Source: Chondrosia reniformis (Eukaryota > Porifera > Demospongiae > Chondrillida > Chondrillidae). Taken from it: a DNA stretch of 64,000 bases. A program made the position numbers and the translations under genes. How positions within the stretch are numbered: position 1 is the first letter of the stretch; the number at the start of each line of letters is the position of its first letter. Location: assembly GCA_947172415.1 (NCBI GenBank), contig OX359189.1, positions 6,710,501 to 6,774,500 on the forward strand. The letters are read 5' to 3'. Of this stretch, positions 12,178-24,621 are shown in pieces. Below the pieces are notes generated by a model, which was not told the origin of the DNA, did not search any database, and saw nothing but the letters and a program-made list of their open reading frames with translations.

Positions 12178-12919
12178 ATGGTTGACCAATTGAAATCACT
12201 GAAAGTGGCCATCTCCGTTCTCTGTTTAGCTGTAGTCTGCTCATCTACAGCCATAACCTGCAAAATAGTCGAGAACCTATATTGTTCAGATTTTTGTAAG
12301 TACTCAGTATTGCAACTTTTTCATTATATTGATAATGAGTGTATATATGGCAAAATCACCCACTAACGGATTTAGGTATAATACTAATTTTAAAATTAAT
12401 ATTAAATTACTACTTTTTTCTACAGTAACTTGTGTAAAAGTAGAAGATGGAACAAGTGCATCTTGCATCTATGACAAGGCAGTGTATCCACTATTCAGAC
12501 TGGAGTTTTACCTCAATCAGATAACTACAAACATGACAGTGGCCAGCCTATGTCCAGAATGTATTACAGAGACTGCTATTGAAGGACTGGATAACGGAGT
12601 CATGTACACATTTGACTTCACAAGAATTGCAAAGAATCTTACAGGAACACACACTTTTATAGCAGCTTATAAACCAGAGGCAATGAATAACTTTTTCCTT
12701 ATTGAGCAGTGTTGCAATAAGACACAGCAAATCCAATACCAAACTGAAATTATAGTGGGAGGTAAGCAGTAAAATTATTATGTGATTGGTGAGGTTGGTA
12801 ATTTACACTCTGTCATTATTATAATCTCTGTAGAGAAAGATAAATCAGTTCTTACTCTTCTGAATAAATGGACTACAATATTAGCTAAATCTGTAGAGGA
12901 AGGATCAGTGGATTGTTAA
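12178..12919 (+). CDS. Orphan eight-cysteine secreted protein, paralogue C
   Basis: Exons 12178-12295, 12426-12761 and 12834-12919 give 179 residues, phase 1 introns. Exon 1: signal peptide with hydrophobic core VAISVLCLAVVCSSTA, then TCKIVENLYCSDF. Exon 2: TCVKVEDGTSASC, then the conserved CPEC, GLDNGVMYTFDF, NLTGTHTFIAAY and IEQCCNK blocks. Exon 3: SVLTLLNKWTTILAKSVEE, ending VDC. Compared with D and E it differs at a few residues (for example KVEDGTSA against NVEDGASV). Secreted, function unknown. The terminal cysteine is shared with D and E but not with A or F. Confidence 0.85.
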
Positions 12920-13609
12920 TTTTACTGCAAAAATCAAAATAATCATTTTAATTCTATGAAAACTGAACTATTCAATATTATGAACTTTACATTTTTATTT
13001 CTTACTGTAAATACACCTACGTAGCAAAGTTTAAAGCTTATACATTTCAAATACTAATCATGAAATTACATAGTATAACACATCTACTATTGCACCAATA
13101 ACACTATTTAAATCTCCCAGGTGGCCATTTTTAGCCATTTACCTACGTATATATTTACTTAACATAATTATCCTTATCTATATACGTATATACGTATACC
13201 TTTGCTTGACAATCAGTTGTGTGTACGTAGCATACAGGCAACTGTCATCTATAGGTCCGAACAATTCAATATTATAATATATATAAATTACAATTATAAT
13301 GACTTTACGTGATTGTACAATAATATGACTATAGATAATAGAATTATAGTTGGATAAGTTTATGTAGATTAAAAACAATGTCAGATTCTAGCCTCAGAAT
13401 TTGTTAGCTCAATGAAGTCTGGTACTCTTAGCTTCTTGGATTGGTGTCTAGATCCTCTTAGGCATGTCACGGCAATCAGATTTGTCCATGTAGCACAGGC
13501 AATAGTTTTTGGTTAGAACCATATCAGTGCCTTCAATTAATCAATTATAGTCTAAACTTGTATTTATAGAGGAAGCTATTCACAATATTCTATGGGTGTT
13601 TGTAGATTA

Positions 13610-13945
13610 TTTTTATTAATAATTTATTAATTTATTAAAGTGACATATGCCGGAAGGCACTAGGCAAAGCTGGGACCTCTGAATCACAAAGATGCAGATC
13701 GCAGTAGTGAGAAATTGAGCATACATCTGATTGTGGTTGCGTATGGTTGCCTCTTCTTTTCTGAAATCATATGTGCTAATCGTTTGTAAAAAATTGAAGC
13801 TGATTTTCCAATTCCTCCTATTGTATTGAAAATCAAAGGAGTAAATGAGGCTAGTTCTACTTCATTGATGTGTTGCTCATATAGTCGTCTCTTGGTCTGC
13901 TCATGATGGGCATAACAGGCGGGGATTCTGAACTTGGATCAACAT
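13610..13945 (-). pseudogene. Retroelement C-terminal fragment in unit 1
   Basis: Read on the minus strand, about 13938 down to 13684 gives an open frame with CYAHHEQTKRRLYEQHINEV, ASFTPLIFNTIGG, ASIFYKRLAHMISEKKRQP and LNFSLLRSASL, then a stop. From memory this pattern (EVE-x-xSFTPL, GGxG, YKRLA, FSLLRSA) is typical of the C-terminal end of reverse-transcriptase-bearing elements of invertebrates. It is followed by a TAA-rich 3' tail at about 13610-13640. The rest of the element is absent, so this is a 5'-truncated dead copy that was later duplicated with the tandem unit. Confidence 0.6.
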
Positions 13946-16536
13946 ATCTATCTATATCTATAGGTCAGTTTATATAATTAGACTTTTACAAAACCTTTAG
14001 ATACACTTGATTTTAGTTAGTACATAGTCAACAGGAGATAGATGATATAAATTAGTATACTTTGCCTCAGCTCTGCAGCCTACTTTATGGAATGAATACA
14101 TAAGCCTCAAGGGATATCCCCTTGTCATTACACAAACATGTAACTCAACAGTGGTTAATCAACTATATGAGACAGTGGACATGGAGCGGAAGGAAGAGAA
14201 AAGGTCATAGGTATAGTCTAAAGTTTATGCATACTGGGTTGGGCTGGAAATAAGACATCATGCACAATGTGGGTGGATGTACATAGGGTACCCTTGCTAC
14301 AAAAATTCTAATAATACAAGGGTCATGCTATATCTGCTGTTTCAGGACTTTTTGCATGTCTCTTATTCAGCAATGTGGGTTAACGGGAAAATCCCAACAC
14401 ATATTAGAGGAGCTGATGTATAAGAAAGCACATGTATCCAGTATGACCACCAAATATTTAGTGGTTGTACTTATGTAATGAGACTGATTAGAAGTTTAAA
14501 ATACAATTCCATTATCTTTCAGTTATGTGACCTATAATTGACAACAGAAATTTCATATGTATATTAAGCTCATATGAAACCCTTTAAGACTGCATTTGAG
14601 AGTACTCTAGGAAGGTATATCCTTCATGGTAAAAAACACTTCTCTGTTTCATGTATTAAAGACACTATACTAGGATCATCTACTAAACTGCAGCATTTTA
14701 TCTCCCGATACCAGAGTACTAATACAAGAACGGAGCAACATGGATGCAAATAGAAGTGATAGTGCAGAACACTATGAAACTAAAGCATTTTATATTACCA
14801 ATCACTGAATATTTACAGAAACAGAAACATTTTGAACTGCTGTGCATATTGCAACTTTTATAACCATATTTATGCTATTACTATTTGTGATGTCAGCTCT
14901 TGATTTAGCATCCTAACATTGTCCTCAGCTAAATTTAACTTCAACATCCTGCACAAACGACATTACTTTGCACAGTCATTGATATCTACAAGATTTGAAA
15001 CAAACATATCCTTTTTGGATACTTAATAAGAATGATAATCACTTCATAGACCACTGATGCATTTAACTGCACTTTCATAATAAATACACTACTACTTAAC
15101 AGAAGTATATACAATAATGACATCATATACAATAATACCGAATTGAATTCTTAGCTTCCCTTTTCAATAACAAAACATCACTATAATAATATCCATTTCA
15201 TTATTCAGTTTTAATTATTGAGTTTTAATTATTATTGAATTATTTTATTATTAATTATGAGTATGCGTAATTATAGAGAATTACATACGTGTATTTGATT
15301 GTTAGAATAAACAGGAATCACAAATGGAACTTTGCTGTGAATAACTGTCTCACCCAGGGGAGCAAAGAAGTAAAAGAAGACTGCTGTATCCTCCCCCAAA
15401 GCTCTCACTAGGCTTAGTTCCCAATAGGCTTTTTATAAAATTAATTTATTACAGAGTAGGCATAGCACATAGGAAAATGGTGTATTAGATTATTCATATG
15501 TTGTAACTCAGTGGCACAGCACTGATGGTTTTCCCTCCTCGTGAAATTGGTAAAAGTGGTTTAATTATCACTGGAATTGGAAAGTGTGATAAACTACTAG
15601 CTCTGAGATACTAATATATTCAGGTAAGGGAGGATTCAGATATGTTTTGGTAACCTGTATATATTTTGTTATTAGAATGTGTTCAAAATGTTAACAACTT
15701 CTTTTATACTGTCTTGTACGCTAGCTGCAATACAACACTTATGTATGTAGTTGGGCAATAAACATTAATATAGATAAAGGTACGGTACGTATATGTCTTA
15801 TTCTAAAATTAGCAAAGAATAAAAGCATACAATTCAATTAGTGATCATGAATACATACCTTTCAAAGTTTATCCACTAAGAATTCCGAGACTATTGAATT
15901 TAGTCACTACTGTTCTGTTGCAGTTACGTCAACAGCTCCTAAAAATTAAATGTCAAGGTTTATTCTTATCAGATTCTCTCCGCAGATAGACATAAATGTA
16001 TTCAAATCCAGACTACATGAAAAGAATGGAGTAATCTTTGACCCCATACAATGTGAAGCTTTGCTGTTTGTGGTATGGTGTCAGAGGGAGAATCCTTTCT
16101 TGGTCCTTCTACAAGCCCCAGCTGTAACCATAGAGTTACCCAATAGAATACAGGGGGCGGAGATATATAAAGGTCAACTGTATAGTCTAATCTTTATGCA
16201 TACTTGGTTGATATAGTTATAGGACATGATCATATATAGTCAGATGTGTATAGAAAGTTTAAATTTACCCATACCACAAAAATTCCAATTATAAAAGGTC
16301 ACACTGCTTTAGGATTCCTATACTAGTTGTTGTATACCTCAGTAAAGTAGGGGATTACAGGGAAATATCTCACCCACGTATGTGGTCAAAAACACTACGC
16401 AAATCAATATAAGTATATAATATACTCATCAACATATATCGTTTGTACAGCTGTTTACATAAGAGGTACGTAGGTCACTATCTATTTCTAAAGGGAAAAT
16501 TAATTACATCACAGTGACTGCTCCAGTTTCAGCTTT

Positions 16537-16560
16537 ACTTCCTGTGTACGTATATAAAAG
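16537..16560 (+). promoter_or_regulatory. Putative promoter of paralogue D: ETS motif and TATA box
   Basis: acttcctgt (16537-16545) is followed by tatataaaag (16551-16560), 114 bp before the ATG at 16674. The arrangement is the same in unit 3. Confidence 0.45.
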
Positions 16561-16673
16561 GGAACACAGGGAGACATTTCACTAAACAAACACAAGCTGA
16601 AAAAAGCAAGCAAAAAGTAGAAGAAGAAGTTTATAAAAGTTGAACATCTTTAAGGAATTAACTGGTTGAGAAG

Positions 16674-17423
16674 ATGGTTGACCTATTGAAATCACTGAAA
16701 GTGGCTATCTCCGTTCTCTGTTTAGCTGTAGTCTGCTCATCTGCAGCCATAAACTGCAAAATAGTTGAGAACCTATATTGTTCAGATTTCTGTAAGTACT
16801 CAGTATTGTAACTTTTTCTTTATATTGATAATTAGTGTGTATATGGCAAAATCACCCATGCACTAACGGATTTAGGTGCGTATACTGCTAATTTTAAAAT
16901 TAATATTAAATTGCTACTTTTTTCTACAGTAACTTGTGTAAATGTAGAAGATGGAGCAAGTGTATCTTGCATCTATGACAAGGCAGTGTATCCACTATTC
17001 AGACTTGAGTTTTACCTCAATCAGGTAACTGCAAACATGACAGTGGCCAGCCTATGTCCAGAATGTATTACAGAGACTGCTATTGAAGGACTAGATAATG
17101 GAGTCATGTACACATTTGACTTCACAAGAATTGCAAAGAATCTTACAGGAACACACACTTTTATAGCAGCTTATAAACCAGAGGCAATGAATAACTTTTT
17201 CCTTATTGAGCAGTGTTGCAACAAGGCACAGCAAATCCAATACCAAACTGAACTTATAGTGGGAGGTAAGCAGTAAAATTATTATGTGATTGGTGAGGTT
17301 GGTAATTTACACTCTGCCATTATTATAATCTCTGTAGAGAAAGATAAATCAGTTCTTACTCTTCTGAATAAATGGACTACAATATTAGCTAAATCTGTAG
17401 AGGAAGGATCAGTGAATTGTTAA
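16674..17423 (+). CDS. Orphan eight-cysteine secreted protein, paralogue D
   Basis: Exons 16674-16791, 16930-17265 and 17338-17423 give 179 residues with phase 1 introns. Signal peptide with core VAISVLCLAVVCSSAA, then NCKIVENLYCSDF. Exon 2 begins TCVNVEDGASVSC and continues with the constant block (CPEC, GLDNGVMYTFDF, IEQCCNK). Exon 3 ends VNC. Its coding sequence appears identical to paralogue E, so the duplication is very recent or is kept uniform by gene conversion. Identical exons, clean splice sites and TATA boxes argue that both copies are live. Confidence 0.87.
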
Positions 17424-18109
17424 TTTTACTGCAAAAATCAAAATAATCATTTTAATTCTATGAAAACTGAACTATTCAATATTATGAACTTTATAATTAC
17501 ATTTTTATATCTTACTGTAAATACACCAAACAAAGTTTAAAGTATATACATTTCAAATACTAATCATGAAATTACATAGTATAACACATCTACTATTGCA
17601 CCAATAACACTATTTAAATCTCCCAGGTGGCCATTTTTAGCCATATACCTATATATTTACTTAACATAATTATCTTTATAAATATACGTATATACGTATA
17701 CCTTTGCTTGACAATCAGTTGTGTGTACGTAGCATACAGGCAACTGTCATCTATAGGTCCGAACAATTCAATATTATAATAATATATAAATTACAATTAT
17801 AATGACTTACAATAATAATTGTACAATAATATGACTATAGATAATAGAATTATAGTTGGATAAGTTTATGTAGATTAAAAACAATGTCAGATTCTAGCCT
17901 CAGTATTTGCTAGCTTGATGAAGTCTGGTACTCTTAGCTTCTTGGATTGGTGTCTAGATCCTATTAGGCATGTCACGGTAATCAGATTTTTCCATGTAGC
18001 ACAGGTAATCGTTTTTGGTTAGAACCATATCAGTGCCTTCAATTAATCAATTATAGTCTACACTTGTATTTATAGAGGAAGCTATTCATAATATTCTATT
18101 GGTGTTTGT

Positions 18110-18465
18110 AGATTATTTTAATTAATAATTTATTAATTTATTATTAATTTATTAAAGTGACATATGCCGGAAGGCACTAGGCAAAGCTGGGACCTCTGAA
18201 TCACAAAGATGCAGATCGCAATAGTGAGAAATTGAGCATACATCTGATTGTGGTTGCGTATGGTTGCCTCTTCTTTTCTGAAATCATATGTGCTAATCGT
18301 TTGTAAAAATTGAAGCTGATTTTCCAATTCCTCCTATTGTATTGAAAATCAAAGGAGTAAATGAGGCTAGTTCTACTTCATTGATGTGTTGCTCATATAG
18401 TCGTCTCTTGGTCTGCTCATGATGGGCATAACAGGCGGGGATACTGAACTTGGATCATCATATCT
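18110..18465 (-). pseudogene. Retroelement C-terminal fragment in unit 2
   Basis: The same fragment as at 13610-13945, carried along in the tandem duplication, with a longer TAA/TTA tail at about 18110-18155. A one-base change in the A-run near 18308 relative to unit 1 alters the frame, so this copy is also dead. Confidence 0.6.
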
Positions 18466-21085
18466 ATCTATATCTAAAGGTTGATTTATATAATTAGACC
18501 TTTACAAAACCTTTAGATACACTTGATTTTAGTTAGTACATAGTCAACAGGAGATATATGATATAAATTAGTATACTTTGCCTCAGCTCTGCAGCCTACT
18601 TTATGGAATGAATACATAAGCCTCAAGGGATATCCCCTTGTCATTAAACAAACATGTAACTCAACAGTGGTAATCAACTATATGAGACAGTGGACATGGA
18701 GCGGAAGGAAGAGAAAAGGTCATAGGTATAGTCTAAAGTTTATGCATACTGGGTTGGGCTGGAAATAAGACATCATGCACAATGTGGGTGGATGTACATA
18801 GGGAATTTACATATACCCATGCTACAAAAATTCCAATAATTCAAGGTCATGCTATATCTGCTGTTTCAGGACTTTTTGCATGTCTCTTATTCAGCAAATG
18901 TGGGTTTACGGGAAAACCCCAACACATATTAGAGGAGCTGATGTATAAGAAAGTACATGTATCCTGTATGACCACCAAATATTTAGTGGTTGTACTTATG
19001 TAATGAGACTAATTAGAAGTTTAAAATACAATTCCATTATCTTTCAGTTATGTGATCTATAATTGACAACAGAAATTTCATATGTATATTAGGCTCATAT
19101 GAAACCCTTTAAGACTGCATTTTGAGAGTACTCTAGGAAGGTATATCCTTCATGGTAAAAAACACTTCTCTGTTTCATGTATTAAAGACACTATACTAGG
19201 ACCATCTACTAAACTGCAGCATTTTATCTCTCTCTACAAGAATGGAGCAACATGGATGCAAATAGAAGTGATAGTGCAGAACACTTTGAAACTAAAGCAT
19301 TTTATATTACCAATCACTGATATATTTACAGAAACAGAAACATTTTGAACTGCTGTGCATATTGCAATTTCATAACCATATTTATGCTATTATTATTTGT
19401 GATGTCAGCTCTTGATTTAGCATCCCAACATTGTCCTCAGCTAAATTTAACTTCAACATCCTGCACAAACGACATTACTTTGCACAGTCATTGATATCTA
19501 CAAGATTTGAAACAAACATATCCTTTTTGGATACTTAATAAGAATGATAATCACTTCATAGACCACTGATGCATTTAACTGCACTTTCATAATAGGTACA
19601 CTAGTACTTAAATACAATAATGACATCATATACGATAATACCGAATTGAATCTATTCTTAGCTTCCCTTTTTAATAACAAAACATCACTATAATAATATC
19701 CATTTCATTATTCAGTTTTAATTAATGACTGGTATGAGTATACATATACAAGCTGACAATACATGGCTTGTCTGGTCAGGCTGTCCTGATAAATACAAAA
19801 CATTACTACTAATTAATCCATATAAATATAGAGAATTATGTACGTCTATTTGATTGTTAGAATAAACAGAAAGCACAAATGGAACTTTGCTGTGCATAGC
19901 TGTCTCACCTAGTGGAGCAAAGAAGTAAGAGAAGACTGCTGTATCTTCCCCCGAAGCTCTCACTAGGCTTAGTTCCCAATAGGCTTTTTATATAATTAAT
20001 TTATTACAGAGTTGGCATAGCACATAGGAAAATGGTGTATTAGATTATTCATATGTTGTAACTCAGTGGCACAGCACTGATGGTTTTCCCTCCTCATGAA
20101 ATTGGTAAAAGTGGTTTAATTATCACTGGAATTGGAAAGTGTGATAAACTACTAGCTCTGAGATACTAATATATTCAGGTAAGGGAGGATTCAGATATGT
20201 TTTGGTAACCTGTATATATTTTGTTATTAGAATGTGTTCAAAATGTTAACAACTTCTTTTATATTGTCTTGTACGCTAGCTGCAATACAACACTTACGTA
20301 TGTAGTTGGGCAATAAACATTAATATAGATAAAGGTACGGTACGTATATGTCTTATTCTAAAATTAGCAAAGAATAAAAGCATACAATTTAATTAGTGAT
20401 CATGAATACGTACCTATCAAAGTTTATCCACTAAGAATTCCGAGACTATTGAATTTAGTCACTACTGTTCTGTTGTAGTTACGTCAACAGCTCCTAAAAA
20501 TTAAATGTCAAGGTTTAATCTTTTCAGATTCTCTCCGCAGATAGACATAAATGTATTCAAATCCAGACTACATGAAAAGAATGGAGTAATCTTTGATCCC
20601 ATACAATGTGAAGCTTTGCTGTTTGTGGTATGGTGTCAGAGGGAGAATCCTTTCTTGGTCCTTCTACAAGCCCCAGCTGTAACCATAGAGTTACCCAATA
20701 GAATACAGGGGGCGGAGATATATAAAGGTCAACTGTATAGTCTAATCTTTATGCATACTTGGTTGATATAGTTATAGGACATGATCATATATAGTCAGAT
20801 GTGTATAGAAAGTTTAAATTTACCCATACCACAAAAATTCCAATTATAAAAGGTCACACTGCTTTAGGATTCCTATACTAGTTGTTGTATACCTCAGTAT
20901 AGTAGGGGATTACAGGGAAATATCTCACCCACGTATGTGGTCAAAAACACTACGCAAATCAATATAAGTATATAATATACTCATCAACATATATCGTTTG
21001 TACAGCTGTTTACATAAGAGGTACGTAGGTCACTATCTATTTCTAAAGGGAAAATTAATTACATCACTGCTCCAGTTTCAGCTTT

Positions 21086-21109
21086 ACTTCCTGTGTACGT
21101 ATATAAAAG
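21086..21109 (+). promoter_or_regulatory. Putative promoter of paralogue E: ETS motif and TATA box
   Basis: acttcctgt (21086-21094) and tatataaaag (21100-21109), as in paralogue D. Confidence 0.45.
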
Positions 21110-21222
21110 GGAACACAGGGAGACATTTCACTAAACAAACACAAGCTGAAAAAAGCAAGCAAAAAGTAGAAGAAGAAGTTTATAAAAGTTGAACATCTTT
21201 AAGGAATTAACTGGTTTAGAAG

Positions 21223-21972
21223 ATGGTTGACCTATTGAAATCACTGAAAGTGGCTATCTCCGTTCTCTGTTTAGCTGTAGTCTGCTCATCTGCAGCCATA
21301 AACTGCAAAATAGTTGAGAACCTATATTGTTCAGATTTCTGTAAGTACTCAGTATTGTAACTTTTTCTTTATATTGATAATTAGTGTGTATATGGCAAAA
21401 TCACCCATGCACTAACGGATTTAGGTGCGTATACTGCTAATTTTAAAATTAATATTAAATTGCTACTTTTTTCTACAGTAACTTGTGTAAATGTAGAAGA
21501 TGGAGCAAGTGTATCTTGCATCTATGACAAGGCAGTGTATCCACTATTCAGACTTGAGTTTTACCTCAATCAGGTAACTGCAAACATGACAGTGGCCAGC
21601 CTATGTCCAGAATGTATTACAGAGACTGCTATTGAAGGACTAGATAATGGAGTCATGTACACATTTGACTTCACAAGAATTGCAAAGAATCTTACAGGAA
21701 CACACACTTTTATAGCAGCTTATAAACCAGAGGCAATGAATAACTTTTTCCTTATTGAGCAGTGTTGCAACAAGGCACAGCAAATCCAATACCAAACTGA
21801 ACTTATAGTGGGAGGTAAGCAGTAAAATTATTATGTGATTGGTGAGGTTGGTAATTTACACTCTGCCATTATTATAATCTCTGTAGAGAAAGATAAATCA
21901 GTTCTTACTCTTCTGAATAAATGGACTACAATATTAGCTAAATCTGTAGAGGAAGGATCAGTGAATTGTTAA
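21223..21972 (+). CDS. Orphan eight-cysteine secreted protein, paralogue E
   Basis: Exons 21223-21340, 21479-21814 and 21887-21972 give 179 residues that match paralogue D at every position I compared. Introns are also nearly identical. A tggttta in place of tggttga just before the ATG is one of the few differences. See D for the domain description. If both copies are expressed, they raise dosage rather than diversity. Confidence 0.87.
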
Positions 21973-22332
21973 TTTTACTGCAAAAATCAAAATAATCATT
22001 TTAATTCTATGAAAACTGAACTATTCAATATTATGAACTTTATAATTACATTTTTATATCTTACTGTAAATACACCTAACAAAGTTTAAAGTATATACAT
22101 TTCAAATACTAATCATGAAATTACATAGTATAACACATCTACTATTGCACCAATAACACTATTTAAATCTCCCAGGTGGCCATTTTTAGCCATATACCTA
22201 TATATTTACTTAACATAATTATCTTTATAAATATACGTATATACGTATATTTATAAAGAAAAAGTGGTCCTCAGACAATAAGAATTCAGTGGAAGCTATC
22301 CGCTGGTTTGTGAAAATAACTTTCACTGACTA

Positions 22333-22736
22333 CAGTAAAACCTCTATTAACGGACACTCCCAATAGCGGACAACCTCCTAATTCCGGATAACGGATACTC
22401 TGCCCGATCCCAAGGCCTTTTTGTAATACAAAAAACTATATTAACGGACAAAGAGGGCCTAATCTAGCTACGGTTGCAGTCAGATAAAACTGAACGATTT
22501 CCATACGTAACGAGGGACGCCTCTCACCGAGTATTGATGGAGCTGTTAACGAAGTAAAGCGTCCTATCGACTAATCTTGACAATTAAAGTAACGTACGTA
22601 CGGCTGAACCCGTTTCAGATAGTATTTTATACAGATATATAAACCTTTCATTATGAAAACCTCCCAGTTAAGGACAACCTCCGAAAAGTGGACAAGTCCC
22701 TTTTGCACCATTGTCCGTTATTGAGAGGTTTCACTG
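22333..22736. mobile_element. Pogo/Tigger-type MITE with TA target duplication
   Basis: Terminal inverted repeats cagtaaaacctct and agaggtttcactg are flanked on both sides by TA. Internal repeats of the type attaacggaca and ggacaacctcc occur near each end. This TIR style and the TA target are known for pogo-like members of the Tc1/mariner group. At about 404 bp with no transposase frame, it is non-autonomous. It is more GC-rich than its surroundings. Confidence 0.8.
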
Positions 22737-23167
22737 TATTCACATTTCAATATTTATTGCGAAACTAACTCCCTCAATTAATGTCTGATGATGCTTATTT
22801 AGAACAGTAGCCACTGGCTAAAGGCTTTCCCTGTTTAAGTAAGCTTACCAAATCAAACCAAACCAAACAATATGTACTTTAATAGTCTCATAATTTTCTC
22901 CGAACTAGTGTCTGCCATCCTACATGTAATAAATATGAAACAGCAGTCTATTGTGTGTCCATCTTTTTAGTTGCCAAATGGAGACTTTGGTTCCCATTAA
23001 GTGGCTATTTAGCTCCTCAAAAGAACACGACTGAGTGAGGCTAAATCAATTGAGTCAAATGTGATGATGTAGAAAGCAATTACTTTCAAAACTGTTAAAG
23101 AATTAGCCTATCAAATTGTATATTGGTCAACAATTTCAAGGTTTCACTTATGTACTTGCAACTTTTA

Positions 23168-23305
23168 CCATGACTAGTCAATGTACATATATTATATAGT
23201 TAATTTCCTAAATACTTACCATTAACTAGTCAACTATATCTATATGGGCTTTCAAAGAGTGTTTCAAAATGATAAACTGATTCCCCCTTATACCAAAAGG
23301 GTTTT
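23168..23305. repeat. Dispersed repeat, copy 1
   Basis: About 130 bp including ccatgactagtcaatgtaca, gggctttca.agagtgtttc and taccaaaagggttt recur at about 29346-29476 in the same orientation. Neither copy codes for a recognisable protein. Confidence 0.6.
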
Positions 23306-23513
23306 CAAATATTGTGAGGACGGAGTTAAGAGAAAGGTCAATACTGTAAACTAGTAGGGCTGTTATGTATCCATACCAGATAAATTATATCTATATAATT
23401 ATGCTGTGTCTGCTATTTCAGGACTTGTCCACTGCCTATATCTGTATCCCTTAATCAGTAAATATACTCCGTTGCCAGGGCAACTGCCTGTGTTTAAATT
23501 TCGTAACCGTGAT

Positions 23514-23565
23514 ATAACAGGATTTGAGAAGCTATATACTACATTGGCTTCTTAAATCCTGTCAT
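23514..23565. repeat. Short hairpin inside a foldback-like stretch
   Basis: ataacaggatttgagaagc (23514-23532) pairs with gcttcttaaatcctgtcat (23547-23565). Beyond it, agggctgttatg near 23356 is complementary to cataaccctg after 23562, so a larger element of about 220 bp is possible. Confidence 0.6.
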
Positions 23566-23598
23566 AACCCTGCCCAAATATGGTAAACTAAGACATTT

Positions 23599-23823
23599 CT
23601 ACTTGCAGGGTGGACAATTCTCCTTACATTTAGGACAGTTGGAGTAGTCAGGGCAAGAGCATTCTATGAAGTTGTCAGTGTCTAAGTAAAACCAATCAGA
23701 CGCTAGATGGGCCATCCTGAAAGTCCCGCCAAAATAACGATAACAGGTGACGGAGTATATATCACTCATACCACGGCACTTCGGTGTGGTATAACTAATA
23801 ATTATAGGCAAACCACTATATAT
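23599..23823 (-). CDS. Possible cysteine-rich terminal exon (low confidence)
   Basis: An open minus-strand frame ends at 23599 with CSCPDYSNCPKCKENCPPCK and contains CRGMSDIYSVTCYRYF and WFYLDTDNF upstream. A plausible acceptor (attattag) lies just before TTATACCACACC at about 23800. The clustered cysteines and non-repetitive composition look like real coding sequence, but no matching upstream exon was found. The longer 147-codon ORF runs into the MITE at 24003, so its N-terminal part is not credible. It could be a gene remnant. Confidence 0.25.
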   Translation of the reverse strand: MYSGLPIIISYTTPKCRGMSDIYSVTCYRYFGGTFRMAHLASDWFYLDTDNFIECSCPDYSNCPKCKENCPPCK

Positions 23824-24002
23824 ACAGGAAATGGTGTAACACAGAAGAGGAACCCAAGATAATAACACTTCACATTTATGTAATGATTTTTTTAGGATTA
23901 GAAAACTAAATTTCATCATTACCTTATGCACGTTAGATGAGTTCATACAAATGGCGGCATAATGTAATTTATATACTGTAGTACAAGTATGCAAAAGATA
24001 TA

Positions 24003-24241
24003 CAGTGGACCCTGGTTTAACTGACCTTGAGTTAATCGACAACCTTACTTAACTGAACGAATCAACTGAAACCGATCTAAATCGTAATATGCCACGAGAA
24101 GTTGAAATAAGCGTTTTTGACTATTCGTGCTTAAGGTTGTGCTATCGTATTCATTATTTTGCAACCCTTTTTTATCTGACACCTGATTTATCCAACATTT
24201 TTGGTTGAAACAAACAGTGTCGGTTAAACCAGGGCCCACTG
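24003..24241. mobile_element. Second pogo/Tigger-type MITE with TA target duplication
   Basis: Left end cagtggaccctggtttaac and right end gttaaaccagggcccactg are near-perfect inverted repeats flanked by TA on both sides. It is about 239 bp with no transposase. Its TIR differs from that of the element at 22333, so it belongs to another family. Minus-strand ORFs across it are not genes. Confidence 0.85.
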
Positions 24242-24437
24242 TACTATGTACGTATATACACATGTACATAAAGCATATAAAATCAGCTATTATAAACATA
24301 AGTATATAACATATTGGCAAGCTTAAAGTTACAGATGGTTGGTTATCAAATACTTCTACACAGCTGTGAGATAATGAGTTTTCGAATCCTAAAATAGTCC
24401 TCGCTTTCATATTCTTACAGGACGCCACTTGTTTTAG

Positions 24438-24517
24438 AGGGGAAATTATAAACTTCAATAATTACGTACATCACAGCCCAAGCTTCAGATTCATTTCCCG
24501 TATGTAGCTTTATAAAA
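24438..24517 (+). promoter_or_regulatory. Putative promoter of paralogue F: kappaB half-site and TATA
   Basis: aggggaaattata near 24438-24450 resembles half of an NF-kappaB site. atttcccgt near 24492 has an ETS GGAA core, and tataaaa (24511-24517) is a TATA box 105 bp before the ATG. The block agcttcag.ttcatttcc aligns with agtttcagctttacttcc in C-E. Confidence 0.35.
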
Positions 24518-24621
24518 CACCACATTAAACGGCACAAATGCAAGTTGCTAACTAGAAGAAATTAGAAGGAGAAAAGATATAACTTTGAATATTCTAAAGA
24601 AGACATTATTTAATAGAGAAA

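Larger units (their letters stand above)
9196..13970. repeat. Tandem unit 1 (contains paralogue C)
   Basis: The sequence from ttagaccttt...aacctttagatacactt through the gene and its 3' flank recurs, mostly in order, in unit 2 (about 13970-18485) and unit 3 (about 18485-22255). Unit 1 is the most diverged of the three and carries an extra inverted duplication at 9464-9835. The edges are approximate. Confidence 0.8.
13970..18485. repeat. Tandem unit 2 (contains paralogue D)
   Basis: A near copy of unit 3 over almost its full length and of unit 1 over most of it. It includes the promoter, three exons, introns and the retroelement fragment. Edges are approximate. Confidence 0.85.
18485..22255. 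repeat. Tandem unit 3 (contains paralogue E), 3' truncated
   Basis: Collinear with unit 2 up to about 22236, where identity stops inside an atacgtatatacgtat run. The retroelement fragment present at the end of units 1 and 2 is missing. Confidence 0.8.

Noticed and set aside
4924-12742. Minus-strand ORFs opposite exon 2 in paralogues A, B and C
   Set aside because: They are antisense shadows of the conserved exon. The plus-strand frame has the signal peptide, cysteines and matching splice phases.
15950-20771. 88-codon ORFs at 15950-16216 and 20505-20771 (61 codons at 11470-11655)
   Set aside because: They recur only because the tandem units are duplicated. The unit 1 copy is cut by a stop, and no splice context or known domain was found.
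24045-24458. 137-codon minus-strand ORF
   Set aside because: About half of it is the MITE at 24003-24241, and it has no recognisable domain.
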